11,164 bases of DNA from JBBSDV01 sp038240335 (GTDB lineage Bacteria > Chloroflexota > Dehalococcoidia > DSTF01 > JACRBR01): the NCBI GenBank assembly GCA_038240335.1, contig JBBSDV010000105.1, positions 1 through 11,164 of the forward strand, read 5' to 3'. Positions within the stretch are counted from its first letter, which is position 1. Each line of letters begins with the position of its first letter. Of this stretch, positions 1-6,001 are shown piece by piece. The position numbers and the translations under genes are program-made. The notes under the pieces were generated by a model. That model was given only the letters and a program-made list of their open reading frames with translations. It was not told where the DNA came from and ran no database searches.

Positions 1-519
1 GCCGAACGGCTTCATTTCGAGCGCGAGCGATTCGCTCGCCGCTTCGAGGGCGTGCTTCGACGCGGCGTACAGGGCGCTGCCCATGCTGGCGACTCGGCCG
101 GCGACGGAACTGACGTTGACAATGGTGCCGCTGTGTCGCTCACGCATCGCGGGCAACACGGCGCGGATCATGCGCAGCGCACCGAAGAAGTTGGTCTCGA
201 ACATCGTGTGCGCCATCTCGTCCGTCGTCTGTTCGAGGACGCAGAGATCGCCGATTCCGGCGTTGTTGACGAGCACATCGATCTGGTTCGCCTTTGCGAG
301 CACCTCGGCGATGGCGCGATCCACGGAACGGTTATCGTCGACATCGAGTTGCAGGACGGTGAGCGCGAGATCCTCCGCGCGTGCCGCGGCGATGAGCGAT
401 GCTTGTCCGCGCTCCGGTGAACGCATCGTCGCATAGACATCATGGCCGGCGCGGGCGAGCTGCAGCGCTGTCTCGAAGCCGATGCCGGTGCTTGTGCCGG
501 TGATGATGGCGACAGTCAT
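1..519 (-). CDS. Short-chain dehydrogenase/reductase (SDR), 3' part cut by window edge
   Basis: This is a classical SDR of the NAD(P)-dependent Rossmann type; 173 residues are visible before the reading frame runs off the left edge. The minus-strand frame opens with MTVAIITGTSTGIG, whose TGTSTGIG (residues 7-14) is the dinucleotide-binding TGxxxGIG motif. Further landmarks are NNAG at 85-88, the active-site Asn in TNFFG (N110), the catalytic Ser in NVSS (S138) and YAASK (Y151, K155), spaced as usual. An Arg soon after the second beta strand (MRSPE) weakly favours NADP(H). The start is fixed by an AGGAGG-type site about 6 bases upstream (around 524-531). The C-terminal third, which sets substrate specificity, is outside the window, so the substrate is unknown. 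It is divergent from the Gfo/Idh/MocA gene across a 128-bp gap. Confidence in the family is very high. Confidence 0.95.
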   Translation of the reverse strand, partial: MTVAIITGTSTGIGFETALQLARAGHDVYATMRSPERGQASLIAAARAEDLALTVLQLDVDDNRSVDRAIAEVLAKANQIDVLVNNAGIGDLCVLEQTTDEMAHTMFETNFFGALRMIRAVLPAMRERHSGTIVNVSSVAGRVASMGSALYAASKHALEAASESLALEMKPFG

Positions 520-647
520 CGCGATCCTCCTCTTCGCTGCTCATTGATCGAGCTTGCGAGAACTTTAGCGCACACGGGCCGCGTGGCGGCACGATGCGTG
601 AGCGGCGAGAATGCGCCGGGAACCGTGAGGCTAATCGGAGGGCGAAC
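520..647. promoter_or_regulatory. Divergent intergenic region between the SDR and oxidoreductase genes
   Basis: This 128-bp gap must hold the start signals of two divergent genes. The ribosome-binding sites are clear: AGGAGG for the minus-strand SDR and GGAGG at about 637-641 for the plus-strand oxidoreductase. I could not find a convincing -35/-10 pair in either direction and no clear operator palindrome. The shared region makes co-regulation possible, but that is inference from layout only. Confidence 0.4.
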
Positions 648-1898
648 ATGCGCAAGCCACTGGGTATCGGATTCGTTGGCGCCGGGTTCATGAACCGCTT
701 TCACGCGGCGAGCCTCGTCGGGGTGCGGGACTGCGAAGTGACGGGCGTCTTCAGTCCGACGCAAGCTCATGCCGAGGAGCTGGCGGCGACGACCCGCCGG
801 CTCGGGCTGGGCGAAACTTCGATCCATGCGACGGTAACTGATCTCGTCGCCGATCCCGCGGTCGATGCGATCTGGCTGGCGTCGACGAACGACACGCGGA
901 TCGCGATTGTCGAGGAGATCGTCGACGCGGTGAAGCGCGGTGCCGGCACGCTGGTCGGCATCGCGTGCGAGAAGCCGCTCGCGCGCAACCTCGCCGAGGC
1001 GCGGCGGATGATCGAGCTGATTGAATCGACGACGCTGCTACATGGTTACCTCGAGAACCAGGTGTTCGAGCCGGCGATCGTTCGGGGCAAAGAGATCATC
1101 TGGCGGCGCGCCGTGCCCGTCGCCGGGCGCCCGTATCTTGCGCGCGCGGCGGAGGAGCACAGCGGACCGCACATGCCGTGGTTCTGGGACGGCGAGCGGC
1201 AGGGCGGCGGCGTGCTGAACGACATGCTTTGCCATAGCTTCGAGGCAGCGCGATTTCTGCTCACTGCCCCCGGCGAGCCGCGCGACGCGATCGTCGTCGA
1301 GGATGTCAACGCCCAGATTGCCTCGCTGAAGTGGTCGCGGCCTGAGTATGCGGAGATCCTGCGCGAGATGTCCGGCGGCAGCGTTGATTACGCGCGCGCG
1401 CCATCGGAGGACTTCGCGCGCGCCGCGATCTCGATGCGCGCGCCGGGCGGCGAGCGTCTGATGGTGGAGGCGACGACGTCGTGGAGCTTCGTGGGGCCGG
1501 CGCTGCGCCTGCGCGCCGAGTTGCTCGGGCCGGAGTACTCGATGCAGCTCGACAGTCTGACGACCGACCTCACGGTGTTTTTGAGCCGGAAGATCCGCGG
1601 CGATGCCGGAGAAGATCTCGTCGAGAAACAGAACTCAGAGCTGGGGCTGATGCCGGTTATCGCCGACGAGGCGTCGGTCTACGGCTACACCGCCGAGAAC
1701 CGGCACATGGTGCAGGCGTTCCTCGCGGGCCGGATGCCGGACGAGACGTGGCACGACGGGCTGGCGGTGACGGAGGTGCTGATGGCCTGCTACAAGTCGG
1801 CGGAGGAAGGCCGCACGATCGCCATGCCGGCCGACCTCGAGAGCTTCGTCCCCGCCGTCGCCCGCGGTGCGTGGCGCGACGCGCCGCTGCGCGGCTAA
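648..1898 (+). CDS. Gfo/Idh/MocA-family NAD(P)-dependent oxidoreductase
   Basis: This 416-residue protein belongs to the Gfo/Idh/MocA dehydrogenases, which oxidise or reduce sugars, inositols and related polyols or act on other small substrates. The N-terminal Rossmann fold begins almost at once (GFVGAGFMN, residues 8-16). The family signature EKPLA is at 108-112; its Lys110 is normally catalytic. The second half contains GGGVLNDMLCH (186-196), the conserved segment near the active site with the His expected to help catalysis, followed by the alpha/beta C-terminal domain and a late helix (NRHMVQAFL) typical of the family. I prefer the ATG at 648 over the in-frame ATG at 594: GGAGG lies about 6 bases upstream of 648, and the extra 18 residues are Arg-rich and precede the fold. 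The substrate cannot be predicted, and no sugar transport or catabolic partner is visible. Divergent from the SDR gene. Confidence 0.93.
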   Translation: MRKPLGIGFVGAGFMNRFHAASLVGVRDCEVTGVFSPTQAHAEELAATTRRLGLGETSIHATVTDLVADPAVDAIWLASTNDTRIAIVEEIVDAVKRGAGTLVGIACEKPLARNLAEARRMIELIESTTLLHGYLENQVFEPAIVRGKEIIWRRAVPVAGRPYLARAAEEHSGPHMPWFWDGERQGGGVLNDMLCHSFEAARFLLTAPGEPRDAIVVEDVNAQIASLKWSRPEYAEILREMSGGSVDYARAPSEDFARAAISMRAPGGERLMVEATTSWSFVGPALRLRAELLGPEYSMQLDSLTTDLTVFLSRKIRGDAGEDLVEKQNSELGLMPVIADEASVYGYTAENRHMVQAFLAGRMPDETWHDGLAVTEVLMACYKSAEEGRTIAMPADLESFVPAVARGAWRDAPLRG

Positions 1899-1922
1899 AC
1901 CGCTGATCGCTGGTGGATCCCC

Positions 1923-2095
1923 GTTGGGAATCGCACCCGAGCGGACGATACTACCGATACGAGCACGTACGGCCACGACGGCGCTATCGGCTCAGCACGG
2001 TGCAGTGGAAACGGCGATGCGCAGTTGGACACGCATCTACACGTACGACTCGATGGACATCGGCTGACGAGGTGAAACAAGGCGCGACGACGACG
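1923..2095 (+). pseudogene. RHS/YD-repeat remnant, left part, frameshifted through three frames
   Basis: Short YD-repeat words appear in the right order but in different plus-strand frames. Frame of 1923: VGNRTR (1923-1940) and TYGHDGA (1965-1985). Frame of 1988: RLSTVQ (1988-2005). Back in the first frame: SGNGDA (2004-2021). Third frame: IYTYDSMD (2035-2058). First frame again: DGHRLTR (2052-2072, then a stop). Second frame: QGATTT (2078-2095). Intact RHS repeats read roughly GNRTR..TYxYDGANRLTSV..YTYDxxGHRLTR..GATTTYxWD, so the order matches one continuous ancestral reading broken by several small indels. RHS proteins are large secreted or cell-surface shells, often carrying C-terminal toxins. 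No start, signal peptide or toxin tip remains here. It begins only 25 bp after the oxidoreductase stop. The identification rests on motif recognition, not on a profile search. Confidence 0.72.
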
Positions 2096-2113
2096 TGCAG
2101 GAACGGGCGGGCA

Positions 2114-2491
2114 ATGCTCAAGGCGACAAGACGGAATACCAGCGGAAGGGATGCACGCAGTTTATGGCGTAGATCACTCGGCAGTCTCCGCGTCACCTCG
2201 GGGGTTCTCCTGACGGCCATCGCATGCGCGATTCTAATGTCGGCATGCAGCGACCAAGGTCATGATGTCACGTATGTCAACATGACCGCCAAGCGCATTG
2301 AGGTGCTGATCAATAGCAAACACGAAACGACTATCGAACCCGGTCAAGAGAAGCGAGTTGGCACGCTTGAGTCTTCGAAGTCTCTACGCTTTGTTGCGCA
2401 AGACGACGAAGGAAAGATCGTCTTCGATAAAGTGCTTACTTGGGATGATCTCAAAGCGATGGGCTGGAGTGTAAAGCTTTCGGGCAGCTAG
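2114..2491 (+). CDS. Small predicted lipoprotein, unknown function
   Basis: This 125-residue protein has an Arg/Lys-rich N-terminal region (residues 3-26), a hydrophobic stretch (about 28-41) and a lipobox-like LMSAC ending at Cys45, which predicts an exported lipoprotein with a mature part of about 81 residues. The mature part is a compact, mostly beta-looking domain: VTYVNMTAKRIEVLIN, then a Gly/Pro turn (EPGQEKRVGTL), then FVAQDDEGKIVFDKVLTWDDLKAMGWSV. A pattern of the form 'valine-rich strand, EPGxxK, GxIVFxxxxTWDDLK' is seen in short lipoproteins I associate with Chloroflexota, but this is recollection, not a search. The reading frame stays open upstream to 1913, but that part is RHS debris. 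The ATG at 2114 is chosen because everything signal-like follows it, although its ribosome-binding site is weak. The n-region is long and Met at -3 of the lipobox is not ideal. Codon use is less GC-rich than in neighbouring genes. It sits inside broken RHS sequence. Confidence 0.65.
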   Translation: MLKATRRNTSGRDARSLWRRSLGSLRVTSGVLLTAIACAILMSACSDQGHDVTYVNMTAKRIEVLINSKHETTIEPGQEKRVGTLESSKSLRFVAQDDEGKIVFDKVLTWDDLKAMGWSVKLSGS

Positions 2492-2515
2492 AGTCGTGCT
2501 GGATTGAATGATGAC

Positions 2516-2641
2516 TACGACTGGGATGTCGCCGCGTCGTTGCCGGTGATCGTCTAGGACGTCCGTACGCCGATCACCGGCTCGGCCTCGACGACGACGT
2601 TCCTGCACGGCCTCGGCCTCGTCTCGCTGAGGAGTGGAGGT
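2516..2641 (+). pseudogene. RHS/YD-repeat remnant, right part, with in-frame stop
   Basis: One frame reads YDWDVAASLPVIV, then a TAG stop at 2555-2557, then DVRTPITGSASTTTFLHGLG and LVSLRSGG. This matches the terminal YD-repeat segment of many RHS proteins, which read YxWDVAAxLPVVLQD...TTYxYGLGLIS. The stop falls where the Gln of LPVxxQD is expected, so one CAG-to-TAG transition explains it. After about 2641 the similarity fades; neither the DGLGS motif nor the RYY..GRWxxxDPIG core end was found in any plus frame. No start codon or ribosome-binding site supports independent expression. The frame equals that of QGATTT at 2078-2095, so the two remnants join in phase if the block between is removed. 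Confidence 0.75.
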
Positions 2642-2970
2642 AAGACGAACTCACTAGAGAATCGTCGAGCTGGTTGCGAGCTATCCCTTCGTTCTCGTTG
2701 GGTCTCGGAGGGACGCGCTCGTTCGCCGAACGCGAACGTCGTGCTCAGAGTAGTGCCGATCCGACGCGGGTAGCTGCTGTGACAACACACTCCTCCTTCG
2801 CGGTCGCATGTGGTCAATTCTAGCTTCGGGCTCGCTGAAAACGGCATTTCGCCATTGACGCGCTCGCGCCGAGGAGATGAACCTAACGACAGTCGTCGCT
2901 AGAATGCTCGCAGGTTCGCACCCACCATTGGCGGCGAATCAATGTCTGGGACCGCAACCGGAGTTCCGCA
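2642..2970. other. Unassigned intergenic DNA before the acyl-CoA dehydrogenase gene
   Basis: This stretch of about 330 bp holds no reading frame with recognisable protein features on either strand and no tRNA or obvious terminator. Open frames are short and look compositional. A TAGAAT at 2900-2905 could be a -10 box for the downstream gene with a leader of about 60 bases, but no good -35 lies 16-18 bp upstream. A TTGACG at 2855-2860 is too far from it. It is probably further decayed RHS-island sequence plus the downstream promoter, but this is inference. Confidence 0.4.
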
Positions 2971-4638
2971 ATGACATCTGAGGCAACTGTCACACAAGCC
3001 CTGCTCGGCGCGCAGCGCCTTGTCCGCGAGGCGGAGGCACTTGCCGCGGGCGCCGTCGCTCGCGCCGCCGACCTCACCGCCGGCGGCAATCGCATCGACG
3101 ACCATCAGGTTATGTGCGAGCGACTGGCAATGATCGCGACGGAGGCGCGTGCCGCTCGATCCCTCCTCGCGTACGCCGAGAGGCTCGCCGAAGCCGGCCG
3201 TGCCGATGCGGTCGCCGACGATACCGCGTTCGCATATGCCGCCGAAGTGGCGCACAAGATCCTCGGCCTCGCGCAGGCACACCCCAATGACTTCGCCGGA
3301 ATCGCGCCGCCCGACGGCGAGGTGCGCGCGATGATCCAGGCCGGCCTAGACGACGCGCGTCTCCGCGCCATCGGCGCCCGCACGATCGATGCTCGCGGCC
3401 TCAACGCCGTCGAGCTCGACAACGATGATGCGGCGCAGACGCGTACATTCGCGCGCAACTTCGCGAAGCAGGAGGTACTGCGCGAGGAAGACGGCGTCGC
3501 GCTCGCCGATCGCATCCATCGCGACGACCTCCTCGTCCCCGACTCGCTCATCAACCAGTACGCCGAGCTCGGCTTCTTCGGCAGTTCCGTGCCCGACACG
3601 TATGGTGGCACCGAGATGGGCTACCTGACGATGATCGTCCTCACCGAGGAACTCTCGGCAGCGTCGCTCATCGCCGGCAGCCTGCTGACCCGATCCGAGA
3701 TCCTGACCCGTGCTCTGCTCGAAGGCGGCACCGAGGCGCAGAAGCAAACATGGCTGCCAAAGCTCGCTTCCGGCGAGGTGCTCGTCGGCATCTCCGTCAC
3801 CGAGCCCGACGTCGGCTCCGATGTCGCATCGGTGCAGTGCAAGGCGACCCCCGCCGACGTCGAGGGCAAAAAGGGATGGCTCCTCAACGGCGCGAAGGCC
3901 TGGGGCACCTTCGCCGGCCGCGCCAACGTGCTCGCACTCCTCGCGCGCACCGACCCCGATGTCAGCAAGGGCTATGCCGGCCTCTCGCTCTTCATCGTCC
4001 CCAAGGATGCCTTCGACGGCCACAAGTTCGAGTACCGCCAGCCGCAGGGCGGCGTCCTCACGGGCGAGGCGATCGCCACGCCGGGGTATCGCGGCATGCA
4101 CTCGTACATGCTCAACCTCGAGGACTTCTTCGTGCCCGCTGAGAATCTCGTCGGCGAGGAGGGCGGCGAGGGCCGCGGCTTTTACCTCACGCTCGGTGGC
4201 TTCGCCATCGGTCGCTTGCAGACCGGCGGACGTGCGCTCGGCGTTGCGCAAGCGGCAATCGAGAAGGCGTGCAGCTACGTCGCTCAACGGTCGCAGTTCG
4301 GCAAGCCGATCGCCGAATACCAGCTGACGCAGTACAAGATCGGCCTCATGGCGACCCGCATCGCCGCCGCTCGCCAGCTGACCTACGACGTCGCCCGCAC
4401 GACCGATCCGAAGGCGCGTGCGCCGCTCGGCCCGGCAATGGCCAAGCTGTTCGCCTCCGACGTCGCTGTCTGGGTCACACAGGAAGCGCAATTGCTTCAT
4501 GGTGGCTGGGGCTACGCCGAGGAGGATCGCATCACCCGCTACGTCGCCGACGCCCAGGTGCTCCCCATCTTCGAGGGTGTGAAGGCGACGCTGGAGCTGA
4601 AGGTGATCGCACGAGCGCTCGTGAGTTCGTCGGCTTAG
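2971..4638 (+). CDS. mcd: Acyl-CoA dehydrogenase, probable (2S)-methylsuccinyl-CoA dehydrogenase
   Basis: This 555-residue FAD-dependent acyl-CoA dehydrogenase is about 170 residues longer than ordinary ones. The extra N-terminal part (about 1-150) is Ala-rich and helical (LVREAEALA, MCERLAMIATEARAARSLL). The standard domains follow: helical N-domain with PDTYGGTEMG (208-217) and LTRSEI (239-244), middle beta domain with VTEPDVGSD (276-284), and C-domain with RSQFGKPI (440-447), HGGWGY (510-515) and FEG with the likely catalytic base Glu535. (2S)-methylsuccinyl-CoA dehydrogenase (Mcd) of the ethylmalonyl-CoA pathway has this size, the helical extension and very similar wording around TRSEI, GGTEAQK and WLPKLASGEVL. 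I therefore infer oxidation of methylsuccinyl-CoA to mesaconyl-CoA, with electrons passed to ETF. The lyase immediately downstream acts two steps later in that pathway, which supports this. The start has GGAG 7 bases upstream. The alternative is another acyl-CoA dehydrogenase with an N-terminal extension. Family is certain; substrate is probable. Confidence 0.82.
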   Translation: MTSEATVTQALLGAQRLVREAEALAAGAVARAADLTAGGNRIDDHQVMCERLAMIATEARAARSLLAYAERLAEAGRADAVADDTAFAYAAEVAHKILGLAQAHPNDFAGIAPPDGEVRAMIQAGLDDARLRAIGARTIDARGLNAVELDNDDAAQTRTFARNFAKQEVLREEDGVALADRIHRDDLLVPDSLINQYAELGFFGSSVPDTYGGTEMGYLTMIVLTEELSAASLIAGSLLTRSEILTRALLEGGTEAQKQTWLPKLASGEVLVGISVTEPDVGSDVASVQCKATPADVEGKKGWLLNGAKAWGTFAGRANVLALLARTDPDVSKGYAGLSLFIVPKDAFDGHKFEYRQPQGGVLTGEAIATPGYRGMHSYMLNLEDFFVPAENLVGEEGGEGRGFYLTLGGFAIGRLQTGGRALGVAQAAIEKACSYVAQRSQFGKPIAEYQLTQYKIGLMATRIAAARQLTYDVARTTDPKARAPLGPAMAKLFASDVAVWVTQEAQLLHGGWGYAEEDRITRYVADAQVLPIFEGVKATLELKVIARALVSSSA

Positions 4639-4754
4639 TTAGTCGTCACTAGTTCGCCGTAGCAGTGGGAAGCGACGAAGGCACGAGGCGGCGCAAGGTA
4701 GCACCAGTAACGAACGCCCTAGCAGCCAGCCCACAGCGATCAGGAGACCAGCAC

Positions 4755-5783
4755 ATGTACATCATGCAGAAGCAGGGACGATTCGTCATTCCGCGCACGG
4801 AACTGACGTATCCGGCGCACACGATCAAGATGAACGAAAAGGCAGCGCAGGCGAAGGTCGACCACGTCATGCCCGACTTCGAGGATGCCTGCCCGTACGA
4901 GTTCAAGGGCGAGCAGAGCCGCAAGGTGCTCGTCGAGGCACTGAACACGATCGACTACGGCACGAAGGTCATCGCTATCCGCCCCAACAACATCCGCTCG
5001 AAGTACTTCCTCGGCGATGTGCAGGCGATCATGCTCGGCGCGCCGGATCGCTTCCACGGCATCATCCTGCCAAAGACCGAGACGCCCGATGACATCGTTC
5101 ATCTGTCGCGCTTGCTCGATGCACTCGAGGTGCAGGGTGGCTGGACGACGCACATCCAAATCGAGGCCCTGATCGAGACGCCACTCGCCGTCATCAACGC
5201 CTACAAGATCGCGACGGCGTCGACGCGGATGGCCGGCCTCATCTTCGGCATCGCCGACTTCAGCTCGACGATGGGCGTACGGGAGATGATCGACAACCAG
5301 AACCGGAACTTCCATTACGCAAAGCAGGCCACCGCCGTCGCCGCCAAGGCCGCGGCGCTGCACGTCATCGACAACGCCTACCTGCGTCTCATCCGCCCCG
5401 ACACCCCCGCCGATGAGGCGGAGAAGATCAAGGCGGGCTTGCGCGAGAAGAACATCCAGTCGCGCGATCTTGGCATGGACGGTACGTGGGTCATCCACCC
5501 GAACCAGGCCGACATCGCCAACGAAGTCTTCACGCCGGACGACGCGCAGATCGAGGCCACGAAGCGCTCGCTCGAGGTCTACCACCGCCTCGGCGGCGGC
5601 TCGATCGCCGACCCCGAGACCGGCGAGTTCTACGATGAGGCGACGACAAAGGGGATGCTGATGGATCTCGCCAAGGCCGTCCAGGCCGGCAAGGTCTCGC
5701 CGGAATACCTCGCAGACCTCTCGGCGAAGTCAAAGGAAGTCTCCGGCTACGACATCCTCGAGGTCATGGGCCGCGTCGCGTAG
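4755..5783 (+). CDS. HpcH/HpaI (CitE-like) lyase, probable L-malyl-CoA/beta-methylmalyl-CoA lyase
   Basis: This 342-residue TIM-barrel enzyme is of the HpcH/HpaI aldolase / citrate lyase beta superfamily. Visible landmarks are PDFEDA (40-45, usually GDLEDAV in the family), the substrate-phosphate Arg in AIRPNN (R76), LPKTET (105-110), the Mg2+ ligands Glu141 in LIETPLAV and Asp168 in GIADFS, and GTWVIHPNQ (243-251) with the late active-site segment before VFTPDD. Length and C-terminal extension fit malyl-CoA lyases (Mcl), which reversibly cleave malyl-CoA to acetyl-CoA plus glyoxylate and beta-methylmalyl-CoA to propionyl-CoA plus glyoxylate. It follows the probable mcd by 116 bp on the same strand, so co-transcription is likely. 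The ATG at 4755 has AGGAG 8 bases upstream; the in-frame ATG at 4665 would add a 30-residue tail without fold character. Alternatives are a CitE-like or malyl-CoA thioesterase paralogue. Superfamily is certain, exact reaction inferred. Confidence 0.85.
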   Translation: MYIMQKQGRFVIPRTELTYPAHTIKMNEKAAQAKVDHVMPDFEDACPYEFKGEQSRKVLVEALNTIDYGTKVIAIRPNNIRSKYFLGDVQAIMLGAPDRFHGIILPKTETPDDIVHLSRLLDALEVQGGWTTHIQIEALIETPLAVINAYKIATASTRMAGLIFGIADFSSTMGVREMIDNQNRNFHYAKQATAVAAKAAALHVIDNAYLRLIRPDTPADEAEKIKAGLREKNIQSRDLGMDGTWVIHPNQADIANEVFTPDDAQIEATKRSLEVYHRLGGGSIADPETGEFYDEATTKGMLMDLAKAVQAGKVSPEYLADLSAKSKEVSGYDILEVMGRVA

Positions 5784-5800
5784 CTGGCTATAACGGGACG

Positions 5801-5870
5801 CCGGCAACGACGGCAGTAGCGGCGGACGTCGCTCGTGAGAGCGGGAGTCCACCAACAAAGCTACGGCCGG
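5801..5870 (+). other. Nested inverted-repeat structure, possible structured RNA
   Basis: Four pairs of complementary arms nest around one centre: CCGGC (5801-5805) with GCCGG (5866-5870); GTAGC (5816-5820) with GCTAC (5860-5864); GGAC (5824-5827) with GTCC (5847-5850); GCTC (5831-5834) with GAGC (5839-5842). On the plus strand the apical loop is GTGA, a GNRA-type tetraloop, which favours plus-strand RNA, meaning the 3' region of the lyase transcript. An A-run rather than a T-run follows, so it is not a simple plus-strand intrinsic terminator. No known family is assigned. Confidence 0.4.
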
Positions 5871-5902
5871 AAAAAACGAACACCCCCGCGCGTGCAGGGG
5901 TG
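5871..5902 (-). terminator. Intrinsic terminator of the tRNA-Ala gene
   Basis: Read on the minus strand, CACCCCTGC pairs with GCGGGGGTG around an ACGC loop: 9 base pairs including one T-G wobble, spanning 5881-5902. It is followed by TTCGTTTTTT (5880-5871). This is a textbook Rho-independent terminator starting 13 bases beyond the encoded CCA end. On the plus strand no T-run follows the hairpin, so it serves the tRNA. Confidence 0.85.
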
Positions 5903-5915
5903 CGTCAACATCGTC

Positions 5916-5991
5916 TGGTGGAGATACGGGGACTCGAACCCCGAACCTCTGCATTGCGAACGCAGCGCTCTCCCAATTGAGCTATATCCCC
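5916..5991 (-). tRNA. tRNA-Ala, anticodon CGC
   Basis: The minus strand folds as a full 76-nt cloverleaf. The acceptor arm GGGGATA pairs with TATCTCC and includes a G3-T70 wobble, the well-known alanine identity pair. The D arm is GCTC/GAGC. The anticodon stem CTGCG/TGCAG carries loop TTCGCAA, giving anticodon CGC (plus-strand 5956-5958), which reads the GCG alanine codon. The variable loop is 5 nt. The T arm is CGGGG/CCCCG with loop TTCGAGT. The discriminator is A and the CCA end is encoded (5916-5918). It has its own promoter and terminator and is the only minus-strand unit between the metabolic pair and the Tad operon. GCG should be a common alanine codon in this GC-rich genome. Confidence 0.97.
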
Positions 5992-6001
5992 GAGTCGGCA
6001 C

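Noticed and set aside
594..647. Upstream ATG at 594 as start of the Gfo/Idh/MocA oxidoreductase
   Set aside because: The added 18 residues are Arg/Asn-rich and lie before the Rossmann strand; the ATG at 648 has a GGAGG site at proper spacing.
1913..2113. N-terminal extension of the lipoprotein frame starting at 1913
   Set aside because: The segment is translated RHS debris (Arg-rich, contains RLSTVQ and GATTT in frame), and the signal peptide begins only after 2114.
2080..2530. Insertion sequence or transposon explaining the lipoprotein block
   Set aside because: No transposase frame, no convincing terminal inverted repeats and no clear target duplication at the junctions.
3346..4500. Long open frame of 384 codons on the minus strand inside the acyl-CoA dehydrogenase gene
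   Set aside because: It is antisense to a gene with intact family motifs, its translation is Arg/Leu/Glu-rich without recognisable domains, and such shadows are common opposite GC-rich genes.
4665..4754. Upstream ATG at 4665 as start of the lyase
   Set aside because: The extra 30 residues look like translated intergenic DNA; AGGAG sits 8 bases before the ATG at 4755.
4740..5585. Open frame of 281 codons on the minus strand opposite the HpcH-type lyase
   Set aside because: Shadow of the lyase gene; no motif, and its composition reflects the complementary codons.
5801..5870. Nested stem as a T-box leader (AGTA, then AGAGC-GGGA resembles stem I)
   Set aside because: No TGGNACC antiterminator sequence, no terminator alternative and no plus-strand aminoacyl-tRNA synthetase or amino acid gene downstream; the similarity is too loose.
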